From Cellulomonas phragmiteti (GTDB taxonomy: Bacteria; Actinomycetota; Actinomycetes; Actinomycetales; Cellulomonadaceae): 64,000 nucleotides of DNA. The stretch is from contig NZ_BONP01000016.1 of assembly GCF_016862775.1 (NCBI RefSeq), positions 25,067 through 89,066 on the forward strand, written 5' to 3'. The first letter of the stretch is position 1; each line of letters opens with the position of its first letter. Positions 27,682 through 35,660 of this stretch are shown in pieces. The position numbers and the translations under genes are program-made. The notes under the pieces are model-generated. The model was not told the origin of the DNA, did not search any database, and was given only the letters and a program-made list of their open reading frames with translations.

Positions 27682-28746
27682 TCATCGGGGTCGGTCGCGG
27701 TCCTTGCTCGGCTGCACCCGCTTGGGCTCGCCCGGCATCTTCGGGTACTCGGGCGGGTAGGGCAGGTCCCCGTGGCCCTCGTCGCGCTCCTGCCGGTCGG
27801 CCAGCTCCAGCAGCGAGTCCAGGCGGTAGCGGGGCGCGGCGTGCGCGACGAGCGGGGCGTGCAGGTCGCCGACGGCGGCGACCCGCGCGGGCACCGTCAG
27901 GACGTCGAAGTCGTCGGGGTGGACGTCGGGCACCTCGTCCCACGTCAGGGGCGCGGAGACCGTGGCGCGCGGGTTGGACCGGATCGAGTAGGCCGAGGCG
28001 ATCGTGCGGTCACGCGCCATCTGGTTGTAGTCGACGAAGATCTTGGCGCCGCGCTCCTCCTTCCACCACTTCATGGTGACCTCGTCCGGCATCCGTCGCT
28101 CGAGCTCGCGACCGAACGCGATCGTGGCCCGGCGGGCGTCGGTGAACGACCACTGCGGCTCGATGGGCACGAAGACGTGCAGCCCTCGCCCGCCCGACGT
28201 CTTGGGGTAGCCCTCGAGCCCGTGCTCGGCGAGCAGCTCACGCACCCGCGGCGCGACCCGCGCGGCGTCGGCGAAGTCGGTGCCCGGCTGCGGGTCGAGG
28301 TCGATGCGCACCTGGTCGGGCCGCTCGACGTCGTCGCGGACGACGGGCCAGGGGTGGAACGTCAGCGTGCCGAGGTTGGCGGCCCACGCGACGACGGCGA
28401 GCTCGGTCGGCGCGACCTCGTCGGCCGTACGGCCCGACGGGAACGCGATGCGCGCCGTCTCGACGTACCCCGGCGCGCCCTGCGGCACGCGCTTCTGGTA
28501 GAACGCATCGCCCGAGGAGTCCTGGCGCGTCGACATCCGGGCGCCGTCGAACACGCCCTTGGGCCAGCGCTCGAGCGTGGTGGGCCGGTGCAGCAGCGCC
28601 CCCAGGATCCCGTCGCCCACGGCGACGAAGTACTCGACGACGTCGAGCTTGGTCAGCCCGCGCTCGGGGAACACGACGCGGTCGGGGCTGCTCACGCGCA
28701 CGGTGCGGCCGGCCACGTCCAGCTCCACCGCCGAGGTCTGTGCCAT
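27682..28746 (-). CDS. stand-alone LigD-type DNA polymerase/primase
   Basis: 354 residues, the length of the polymerase domain only. Motifs of the archaeo-eukaryotic primase fold: RIDLDPQPG with the metal-binding Asp pair near 150, SGGRGLHVFVPI near 190, and the upstream FPERGLTKLDVVEYF. In mycobacteria such Pol domains fill gaps and add ribonucleotides during end joining or base-excision repair. No ligase domain, phosphoesterase domain or ku gene is in the window. ATG start three bases after the stop of the LAL regulator, so co-transcribed with it. Confidence 0.92.
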   Translation of the reverse strand: MAQTSAVELDVAGRTVRVSSPDRVVFPERGLTKLDVVEYFVAVGDGILGALLHRPTTLERWPKGVFDGARMSTRQDSSGDAFYQKRVPQGAPGYVETARIAFPSGRTADEVAPTELAVVAWAANLGTLTFHPWPVVRDDVERPDQVRIDLDPQPGTDFADAARVAPRVRELLAEHGLEGYPKTSGGRGLHVFVPIEPQWSFTDARRATIAFGRELERRMPDEVTMKWWKEERGAKIFVDYNQMARDRTIASAYSIRSNPRATVSAPLTWDEVPDVHPDDFDVLTVPARVAAVGDLHAPLVAHAAPRYRLDSLLELADRQERDEGHGDLPYPPEYPKMPGEPKRVQPSKDRDRPR

Positions 28747-28749
28747 GGC

Positions 28750-31701
28750 TCACACGGTAGGGCCGGGGGCCGACACGCGCTCCTCGCCCAGGGGGCCGCG
28801 GCCCAGCAGCCCGCGCTCGTGCGCGATCGTCACGGCCTCGGTCCGCCCCGACGCCCCCAGCTTGGCCAGCAGGTTCGAGACGTGCACGGACACGGTCTTG
28901 CCCGAGATGAACAGCCGCTCGCCGACCTGCCGGTTGGACAGCCCCTGCGCGACGAGGGCGAGCACCTCGGCCTCGCGGGCCGTGAGCACCGTGGCGCCCG
29001 GCGCCCCGGACGCGGGGCCGGCTCCCAGCCGGGCCCGCCGCAGCAGGTCCTCGACGGCGTCCACCAACGGCGTGGCGCCCATCGCGCGCGCCTCGCCGAG
29101 CGCGGCCCGCGCCTCGTCGCCCGCCCCCGCACGGTCACCCGCGGCCAGCAGCGCCTCCGCGAGCCGCCACCGGGTGCGCGCCGTCTCGTACCGGTGCCCG
29201 TACGCGAGCTCCGCCACGGCGGCCCGCCAGAGGTCCGGTGCGGCGGAGCCGTGCGCGCGGGCGTGCTCGGCGCGGGCGCGCGCGAGCCACGCGCGCCCCT
29301 CGGGCCCCAGGCGCCCGCCGCGCGGCCGGCCGTGCTCCGCGGTGTGCTCGACGCGCGCGAGCCGGGCGTCGGCCTGGTCGAGCAGGTCCGTGACGTCGTC
29401 GCCGGCGGACCTGCGCGCCGCGGCCTCGTCGGCGAGGGCGGCCAGCGCGAGCGCGGTCAGCCAGATCCCGCCGAGGTACTCCGGCGACCACAGCGTGCGC
29501 AGGTGCGCGTCGACGCGGTCCGCCTGCGCGCGGGCGGCGGTCGCCCGGCCCTGCCAGGTCAGCGCGTCGACCGCGTTGCCGCCGGCGGCGAGTGCGACCA
29601 GCGCGTCGCGCGACCACCACGCCTCGAGCGCGGCGGCGCGCTCGACCACGTCGGTGTCCCCGCGGGCGGTGGCCGCGTACAGGTCGGCCGCCGCGACGAG
29701 CGCCCGCGCGTAGCCGGGGGCGTCCTCGGCGTCCGGGGCCGGGGTCGCGGACAGGTCGCCGCGCACGAACCGGACCAGCGCGTCGAGCATGCGCAGGTCG
29801 ACGCCGTGCGACGCCCACATCATGCCGAGCTCCTGCGCGCGCCGGCTGCCCGCCGCCGCCTCGGCCGCCGCCCGGGCCAGGTCGCCCGCGTAGTAGGCGG
29901 TGGTCGTGAGGTTGAAGCGGATCCGCAGCTCGATCGCGTGGTCGTCGGTCGGGGTGGCGCGCGCCAGGGCCTCGGTGAGCAGCCGGGTCGAGCGCTCGTG
30001 GTCGCGGCGCTCCGCGACCGCCGTCGTCGTGAGGGCGTCGGACTCCGCCGCCGAGGCGCCGACCTCGCGCGCGACCTGCGCGGCGCGCGTCGCCACCTCC
30101 TCGGCCTCGTCCTCGCGACCCAGGTTGAGCGCTGCGCGCGCGTACGTCGCCAGCGCCCACGCCCGCTCCGGGGACGGGCCCTCGGGCAGCGCGTCCAGCG
30201 CCGTCGCCGCCTCGGTGAGCGCGCCGTCGCAGTCCTCGACGGACAGCAGGTGCCGCGCGACGACGACGCGGGCGCCGGCGCGCGCGACCGGGTCGTCGCC
30301 CGCGGCCGCGAGCGACGCCCGCGCGAGCTGCACGGCCCGCTCCGACTCCCCGGCGCGGCTCGCGGCACCGGCGGCGAGCCGCAGCACGGCGGCGTGCGGG
30401 TCGGGCAGGGTCGCCGCGACGTCCGGGACGGCGTCCCACAGGCGCAGGACCACCTCGAGGTGCCGCAGCTCCTCCGCGGGCGCCAGCACCTGGTGGGCCT
30501 GCCGGGCGGCCTCCCACGATGCGGTCAGGGCCACCGGCAGGTCGGGGACGCGCAGCGCGTGCGTGGCGCGCTGCGCGGCGACCCCCGGTCCCGTCGCGGT
30601 GCCCAGCGCGACGAGGAACGCGCGGTGGGCCGCGGCGGCCTCGCCGGGCAGCAGGTCGGCGTACACGGCCTCGGCGAGCAGCGCGTGGCGGAACGCGATG
30701 TGGTCGTCCTCGACGACGAGCACGTGCTGGGTCACCGCCTCGCGCAGGGCCGCGTCGACGGGCGCCGGCCCGGTCGCGGGGTCCGCCTGCGCCGCGGCCC
30801 GCAGCAGCGGCTCGGCCACCCGGCGGCCCGCCACGGACGCGAGCTGCACGAGCCGCACCGTCGCGGCGTCGAGGCGCTCGACGCGCGTGCGCAGCACGTC
30901 GGCGAGGGACCAGGGCAGCGCGTCGGTGCCCGCGCCGGCCTCGATGAGCTCCTCGGTGAAGTAGGCGTTGCCCTCCGCGCGCTCCCGCACGCGGTGCAGC
31001 AGCGCCTCGGGCAGCGGGCGTCCCGCGACGGCGGTGGCGAACTCCCGCAGCTCGTCCCCCCGGAACGGCGCGAGCGGCAGGTGCGTGCTGCGCGGGTGCC
31101 GCGCGAGCTCGGCGGCCACGGGCCGCCAGGGGTGCCGGCGGTGCAGGTCGTCCGTGCGGTACGTCGCGACGACGACCAGCGGCTGCGCCGCGAGCCGCGA
31201 CACGACGAACCGCAGCAGGTCCCGGCTGGACGCGTCGGCCCAGTGCAGGTCCTCCAGGACCAGGAGCAGCGGACGGTCGGCCGACGCGCAGGCCGTGAGC
31301 ACCTCGACGACGCCCTCGAACAGCTCGCGCCGCTCGTCCGCGTCGGACACCGGCGGCGCGATCTCCGCACCGGACGCGCCGGCACCGAGCAGCCGGCCCA
31401 GCGCGGGACGCGCCGCGACGACGCCCGCCACGGCGTCGGGGTCGAGCGCCCGCAGCGCGCCCAGCACCTCGGAGAACGGCAGGTACGGCAGCCCGATCTC
31501 GCCCAGGTCGACGCAGTGCCCGGTGACGACGCGCGCGCCCTCGGCGGCGACCGTCTGGCCGACGTGCCGCAGCAGGCGCGTCTTGCCGACGCCCGCGTCC
31601 GCGCCCAGCAGGACGAGCGAGGGCGCGCCGGCGCGCGCGCCGTCCAGCGCCTGCCGCAACCGGGCGACCTGCTCCGCGCGTGCGACGAACGGTGTGCTCA
31701 T
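28750..31701 (-). CDS. LAL-type (large ATP-binding LuxR) transcriptional regulator
   Basis: 983 residues. Walker A GADAGVGKT at 33-41, Walker B LLLVLEDLHWAD near 160, then a long alpha-helical TPR-like region, and a C-terminal LuxR HTH in the last 70 residues (LTAREAEVLALVAQGLSNRQVGERL, KTVSVHVSNLLAKLG). LAL regulators act like MalT, using ATP and a ligand to switch on promoters. ATG start chosen because it overlaps the stop of the 52-residue gene upstream (ATGA). The LigD-type polymerase begins three bases after its stop. Ligand unknown. Confidence 0.93.
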   Translation of the reverse strand: MSTPFVARAEQVARLRQALDGARAGAPSLVLLGADAGVGKTRLLRHVGQTVAAEGARVVTGHCVDLGEIGLPYLPFSEVLGALRALDPDAVAGVVAARPALGRLLGAGASGAEIAPPVSDADERRELFEGVVEVLTACASADRPLLLVLEDLHWADASSRDLLRFVVSRLAAQPLVVVATYRTDDLHRRHPWRPVAAELARHPRSTHLPLAPFRGDELREFATAVAGRPLPEALLHRVRERAEGNAYFTEELIEAGAGTDALPWSLADVLRTRVERLDAATVRLVQLASVAGRRVAEPLLRAAAQADPATGPAPVDAALREAVTQHVLVVEDDHIAFRHALLAEAVYADLLPGEAAAAHRAFLVALGTATGPGVAAQRATHALRVPDLPVALTASWEAARQAHQVLAPAEELRHLEVVLRLWDAVPDVAATLPDPHAAVLRLAAGAASRAGESERAVQLARASLAAAGDDPVARAGARVVVARHLLSVEDCDGALTEAATALDALPEGPSPERAWALATYARAALNLGREDEAEEVATRAAQVAREVGASAAESDALTTTAVAERRDHERSTRLLTEALARATPTDDHAIELRIRFNLTTTAYYAGDLARAAAEAAAGSRRAQELGMMWASHGVDLRMLDALVRFVRGDLSATPAPDAEDAPGYARALVAAADLYAATARGDTDVVERAAALEAWWSRDALVALAAGGNAVDALTWQGRATAARAQADRVDAHLRTLWSPEYLGGIWLTALALAALADEAAARRSAGDDVTDLLDQADARLARVEHTAEHGRPRGGRLGPEGRAWLARARAEHARAHGSAAPDLWRAAVAELAYGHRYETARTRWRLAEALLAAGDRAGAGDEARAALGEARAMGATPLVDAVEDLLRRARLGAGPASGAPGATVLTAREAEVLALVAQGLSNRQVGERLFISGKTVSVHVSNLLAKLGASGRTEAVTIAHERGLLGRGPLGEERVSAPGPTV

Positions 31702-31856
31702 CGGGCCGTGTGCCACATCCCCGATCCAAGCAGCCACCACCGACGTCGGGCACGCCGGATCGCCGGCACCCGGCCCCGGCGCACCTCGTCGGCCACGGAC
31801 TCGCGGCGGTACGCGAGCTCGGCGTCGAGCGCCGGTCCCCACAGCTCCAGTCCCAT
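31698..31856 (-). CDS. small basic protein translationally coupled to the LAL regulator
   Basis: 52 residues: MGLELWGPALDAELAYRRES at the start, an Arg-rich middle (EVRRGRVPAIRRARRRWWLL) and a short tail. A strong GGAGGAGG ribosome binding site lies directly upstream of the ATG, and the TGA stop overlaps the regulator's ATG by four bases, so the reading frame is real. Small proteins of this general look are common in actinobacteria, but I know no function. It may help set regulator translation or act as a partner. Confidence 0.75.
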   Translation of the reverse strand: MGLELWGPALDAELAYRRESVADEVRRGRVPAIRRARRRWWLLGSGMWHTAR

Positions 31857-32108
31857 GTCGTCCTCCTCCTGCGGTCCGGTGCGGACGTCGTGCCGACGCG
31901 GACCTGTCCCCGGCACGTCCTCCACGGTGCTGCTGAGGCGGGGCCCGCCACATCGGTCGACCGCCCCGACGTGCGGTGCACCCCGGGTCTGAGGCACCTC
32001 AGGCGGTCCGGTCCCGGGGTACGGATCAGGGTCGGATGGGGGACCGACCCGGAGGCGCCGGCCGTCGCGGACGCCCAGACTGGACGCACCGACGAGCACG
32101 GAGGACGC
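31857..32108. promoter_or_regulatory. divergent regulatory region between LAL operon and pspC-like gene
   Basis: 252 bases without a gene. It holds the ribosome binding sites of both flanking genes and a perfect palindrome CTGAGG-CA-CCTCAG at 31989-32002, near its middle. No promoter hexamers are clear enough to call. Confidence 0.4.
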
Positions 32109-32342
32109 ATGGACCAGGTACGCGAGACGTTCGCACGAGCAGGGCTGTCACGGCCGCAGACGGGACGCTGGCTGGCCGGTGTGTGCGCGGGCGTGGCGGC
32201 GCGGCTGGGGATCGACGCGTGGATCGTCCGGCTCCTGCTGGTGCTGCTGCTGGTGATGGGCGGCAGCTCGCTGCTCATCTACGCGGTGCTGTGGTTCTGC
32301 ATGCCGCCGCAGGGGTGGATCGCCCCGCCGCGGGCCCCCTGA
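32109..32342 (+). CDS. PspC-domain membrane protein
   Basis: 77 residues. The PspC pattern RWLAGVCAGVAARLGIDAWIVRLLLVLLLV is followed by a second hydrophobic stretch (SSLLIYAVLWFCMP), giving two membrane helices. PspC proteins sense membrane stress or activate phage-shock-type responses. ATG with GGAGG eight bases before it. No pspA is near. The Rsb-type ATPase gene follows on the same strand. Confidence 0.9.
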   Translation: MDQVRETFARAGLSRPQTGRWLAGVCAGVAARLGIDAWIVRLLLVLLLVMGGSSLLIYAVLWFCMPPQGWIAPPRAP

Positions 32343-32437
32343 GGGCCGCACCGGGCGACCCGGCCGGGCGACCCGGTCGGGCGTCCGGGTCGTGGTCCGA
32401 GCGGCAGGACGGGCCCACGTCGTGCACCCTGGTGACC

Positions 32438-32872
32438 GTGGGAGACGTCAGGGACCTTCGCAGCCGACGTGGGGCACCTCCGCCCCTGCTGGACGAGGAG
32501 GTCGTCCTGACCGCCGAGCGCAGCGCACCGCGCCAGGCCCGGCACTGGGTGATGCGGGCGGTCGCCGCGGCCGGCGTCGGCGGTGCGTCCAACCAGGTCA
32601 TCGAGCTGCTGGCGGGCGAGCTCGTCTCCAACGCGGTCGTGCACGGCCCGGCGGGCGAGCCGGTGCGGGTGGCCGTCCGTGTCGACGGGTACGTGGTGCG
32701 GGTCGCCGTGACGGACCGCGGGGGCGGTCAGCCGCAGGTGCGCAGCCTCGAGCCCACCGCGGCGAGCGGGCGCGGCATGGCCCTCGTCGACGCGCTGTCG
32801 ACGTCGTGGGGGTCCGCGCGCCTGCCCGACGGCGGGACGACCGTCTGGTTCGAGGTCGACACGGACGTCTGA
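32438..32872 (+). CDS. Rsb/SpoIIAB-type ATP-binding regulatory protein
   Basis: 144 residues with a GHKL ATPase fold: N box ELLAGELVSNAVVHG near residue 65, G1 box TDRGGG near 100, G2 box GRGMALVDAL near 117. Such proteins bind an anti-anti-sigma or sigma factor or phosphorylate an STAS protein. GTG at 32432 is also in frame; 32438 is preferred because CACCCT (32425-32430) then lies seven bases upstream, as at other leaderless genes here. Convergent with the large anchored protein; a hairpin (TGAGC...GCTCA, about 32870-32908) spans the junction. Confidence 0.85.
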   Translation: MGDVRDLRSRRGAPPPLLDEEVVLTAERSAPRQARHWVMRAVAAAGVGGASNQVIELLAGELVSNAVVHGPAGEPVRVAVRVDGYVVRVAVTDRGGGQPQVRSLEPTAASGRGMALVDALSTSWGSARLPDGGTTVWFEVDTDV

Positions 32873-32906
32873 GCGCGACGGCCGCACCCGTGGCCGGCCC
32901 CGCGGC

Positions 32907-35402
32907 TCACGGCACGCGCGTGAAGACGTAGGTGTCGACGCGCGTCGGCCGGTCGTCGTGGTAGTCGGACAGGACCTGCGCCCGCAGCTGGTCCCCGTCG
33001 CGGCTGAACGTCACGTAGCGCCGCGCGACGTCGGGGTGGTTCCACTCGGCGAAGACCTGCCCCGCGACGACGGTGCCGGGCGAGGCACCCCAGTAGCAGC
33101 CCGTCGGCACGCAGTCGCCCCAGTACTCGAAGGTGCCGGACGAGGCGTCCGCCGCGACGGCCACCATCCGCATGGTGGTGCCGCGCACGTCCTGCCACGT
33201 GCCGGTGAACATGCCGATGGGGTAGGGCGTGAACGTCGTCCCCACGGTCCGGTCGGCGCCGACGGTCAGCGTGCAGGTCGCCGCGGCGCCCGAGCAGTCC
33301 CGGGCCCACGCGGTGAAGCGGTGGTCCTCGCGCGCCCGCGCGGTGAGCGTCAGGACCGTGCCCTCGGGCAGGGTCTCGGTGCAGTCGCCGGGGCAGTCGA
33401 TGCCGGAGCCGGTGACCCGTCCGCCCGCCGGCGTCTCGACCGTGACGAGCCGCAGCGGCACGAACCGCGCGGTCGCCGAGCGGCCCGCACCCACCTCGAG
33501 CGTGCAGTCCCCGCGGCCGGTGCAGTCGCCCGACCACGCCACCGCGTCGGACCCCGCGTCGGCCAGGCCGCGCAGCAGCACGGTCGCGCCGAGGTCGAAG
33601 CTGCCGCTGCACGGGCTGGACGCGGCGTCGCACGCCAGGCCGGGCGGGTCGCTCTCGACGCGCCCGCCCCCGACGACCGTGACGACGACGGGCACGCGGT
33701 CGTGCGGCGAGCCGAAGGCGGCGCCCGCGGTCGTGGGGCCGGTGACGGTCAGGGCGCACGGTGCACCGACGGGCGTGGCCGCGCACGCCCCGGACCAGGA
33801 GAGCTGCGGCTCGGGCCCGGCGGGTGCGGCGGTGAGCGTGACCGACGTGCCGGGGGCGAAGGTGGCCGCGCAGGTCCCCGGGCAGTCGATCCCGGGCGGC
33901 GCGCTCGTGACGCGTCCGGCACCGACGACGTCGGCGGTGACGGTCACCGGCCCGGACGGGGTGGCGCCGGGCGTCCCGGGCCCGGGGGCGGTGGGGGGTG
34001 CGCCGGTGCCCGATCCCGGTGGTGCCGCGGGCGGCGCGGCCGGTGGCGCTGCGGGCGGTGCGCGCGGTGGTGCGGTGGGCGGTGCCGCCGGTCCCGCCGG
34101 AGGCGCCCCGGGGTCCGCCGGTGGGTCCGCCGGCGGGGCCTCGGCCGTGACGTCCGGGACCGTGGCGGGCGCGTCCGGCGGGTCGGGGACCACCTCGGCG
34201 ACCGGTGCCCCGTCGCCGGGGTCGTACTTGCTCAGCGCGTCGCCCGCGACCCACGCCCTGCCGTCGAACCGCAGGACGCCGACGTCGTGCCCGTCGAGGT
34301 CGTTGTAGAAGACCACGCCGTCCTTGGCGAGCAGCTGCAGCCGGTTGCCCGCGGGGGTGAGGTCGAGACGCCCCACGACCTCGTCGTCGCGGACGTCGAC
34401 GACGACGACCTGCCCGGTGAGCTGGTTGGGGACGAAGACGTAGCGGCCGCTCTGGGCGAGCGGGCCGAAGTCCACGGGCGTCCCGGGGTCCTCGACGGGG
34501 ACCACCCGCCCGCAGTCGTCCCGGCCGACGGCGGCGACGACGAGCGTGCCCGTCCCGGCGATGGCGGCGTACACCTCGTCGCGGTCGCCCGAGCCCAGCA
34601 GCTGCGCCGCGTCCCCGGCGCGCACCTCGAGGCAGGAGCGCCGCCCGACCGCGCCGGAGTCGCGCAGCGGTGCGACCGTCCCCGCGGTCGGGTCCACGAG
34701 CACGGGCCGGCCACGGACCAGCAGGAGGCGGTCGTCGGCGTCGGCCGCCTCGCGGTCGACGTGGTGCGTGCCGTCGAACCACGTCAGCCCGCCCCCGCCG
34801 GCGTCGACGACCCACAGCCGCCCGTCGTCGTCGACGACCGCCTGGCCCGGCCCGGGCTGCGCCCCGAGCGACACCTCCGTCGTCGTGCCGAGCGTCCGGG
34901 GGTCCACGACCGTGGCGATGCGGCGCGTGGCGTCGAGCACGTACACGTCGTCGGTGCCCGGCAGCACCGACAGCGACCCCCCGGGTGTCCCGAACGCGAT
35001 GGGTGCCGTGACCTCGTACGTCGCACCGTCGATGCGGGCCACCGTCCCGGCCGCGTCGTCGACGACGTACGCCGACGACCCGGCCTGCTCCACGTCGAGC
35101 GTCGGCGCCGCCGGGACGCGCAGGGCGGCCGCGACCACCTCGGACGGGCCGTCCACCAGCGACACGAGCCCCTGCCGGGGCGACGCGACCCACGCACCGG
35201 CGCCGGACTGCGCCAGCTCGCGCACGGCGTGCCCCTCGGCCAGCAGGGCCACGAGGACGAGCGGCACGGCGACCGCCGACGCCGTCGCGACACCCGTCCA
35301 CCGGGCCGCCGGGCCGCGCCGGAGCCGGCGCACGGCTCCACGCAGCCGTGCGCCCGGACCACGTGCGGCGACGGACCCGTCACCACGGCGACCGATGGAC
35401 AT
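32907..35402 (-). CDS. surface protein with beta-propeller and three InlB-like B-repeats
   Basis: 831 residues. An Arg-rich N-terminus precedes a membrane helix (about 35-55), so the bulk should lie outside. Residues about 65-380 repeat phrases such as SAYVVDDAAGTVARIDGATYEV and DDVYVLDATRRIATVVDPRTLG, as in a YVTN/PQQ-like beta-propeller. A Pro/Ala linker with AAPPTAPPRAPPAAPPAAPP follows (about 425-480). Three Cys-paired modules beginning GRVTSAPPGIDCPGTC, GRVESDPPGLACD and GRVTGSGIDCPGDC fit the divergent InlB B-repeat pattern. The last 90 residues form an unassigned domain. ATG start with AGGGGG upstream. No sortase motif. Confidence 0.85.
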   Translation of the reverse strand: MSIGRRGDGSVAARGPGARLRGAVRRLRRGPAARWTGVATASAVAVPLVLVALLAEGHAVRELAQSGAGAWVASPRQGLVSLVDGPSEVVAAALRVPAAPTLDVEQAGSSAYVVDDAAGTVARIDGATYEVTAPIAFGTPGGSLSVLPGTDDVYVLDATRRIATVVDPRTLGTTTEVSLGAQPGPGQAVVDDDGRLWVVDAGGGGLTWFDGTHHVDREAADADDRLLLVRGRPVLVDPTAGTVAPLRDSGAVGRRSCLEVRAGDAAQLLGSGDRDEVYAAIAGTGTLVVAAVGRDDCGRVVPVEDPGTPVDFGPLAQSGRYVFVPNQLTGQVVVVDVRDDEVVGRLDLTPAGNRLQLLAKDGVVFYNDLDGHDVGVLRFDGRAWVAGDALSKYDPGDGAPVAEVVPDPPDAPATVPDVTAEAPPADPPADPGAPPAGPAAPPTAPPRAPPAAPPAAPPAAPPGSGTGAPPTAPGPGTPGATPSGPVTVTADVVGAGRVTSAPPGIDCPGTCAATFAPGTSVTLTAAPAGPEPQLSWSGACAATPVGAPCALTVTGPTTAGAAFGSPHDRVPVVVTVVGGGRVESDPPGLACDAASSPCSGSFDLGATVLLRGLADAGSDAVAWSGDCTGRGDCTLEVGAGRSATARFVPLRLVTVETPAGGRVTGSGIDCPGDCTETLPEGTVLTLTARAREDHRFTAWARDCSGAAATCTLTVGADRTVGTTFTPYPIGMFTGTWQDVRGTTMRMVAVAADASSGTFEYWGDCVPTGCYWGASPGTVVAGQVFAEWNHPDVARRYVTFSRDGDQLRAQVLSDYHDDRPTRVDTYVFTRVP

Positions 35403-35660
35403 CGACGTCCCCCTGGTCCGTGCCTCCCGCGCAGCCGGTGCCCCACCGGCGGGATGTGGAGAGGGACAGACACCCACATTCCACACCCCCCGCCACCCCG
35501 GGGGGAAGGGGTGCGGCGGGCGAGGAATGGCGCACCGCTCGCCGCGTCCGTTGTGCGCACTTGCAGGTCTGGCGATACGTTCGTCCAGGATGTGGCGTGC
35601 TCGCGCCTGCGGGGTGCCGGTGACGGTGGTCGCGTGCCGGGCAGGACGTAGGGAGCAGAG
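35403..35660. promoter_or_regulatory. divergent regulatory region upstream of the ParA-like gene
   Basis: 258 bases without a gene. TTGTGC (35551-35556) and GATACG (35574-35579) lie 17 bases apart and could be a promoter for the ParA-like gene. A C6/G6 inverted repeat (35486-35491 with 35500-35505) lies on the side of the surface-protein gene. Confidence 0.4.

Noticed and set aside
27772..31992. Open frame of 1406 codons on the plus strand across the LAL regulator and polymerase genes
   Set aside because: Antisense shadow of high-GC genes; composition is Arg/Gly/Pro-rich, without domains, and the minus-strand genes carry clear motifs.
34005..34150. GC-rich minisatellite
   Set aside because: It encodes the Pro/Ala stalk of the surface protein; no exact tandem structure beyond codon bias.
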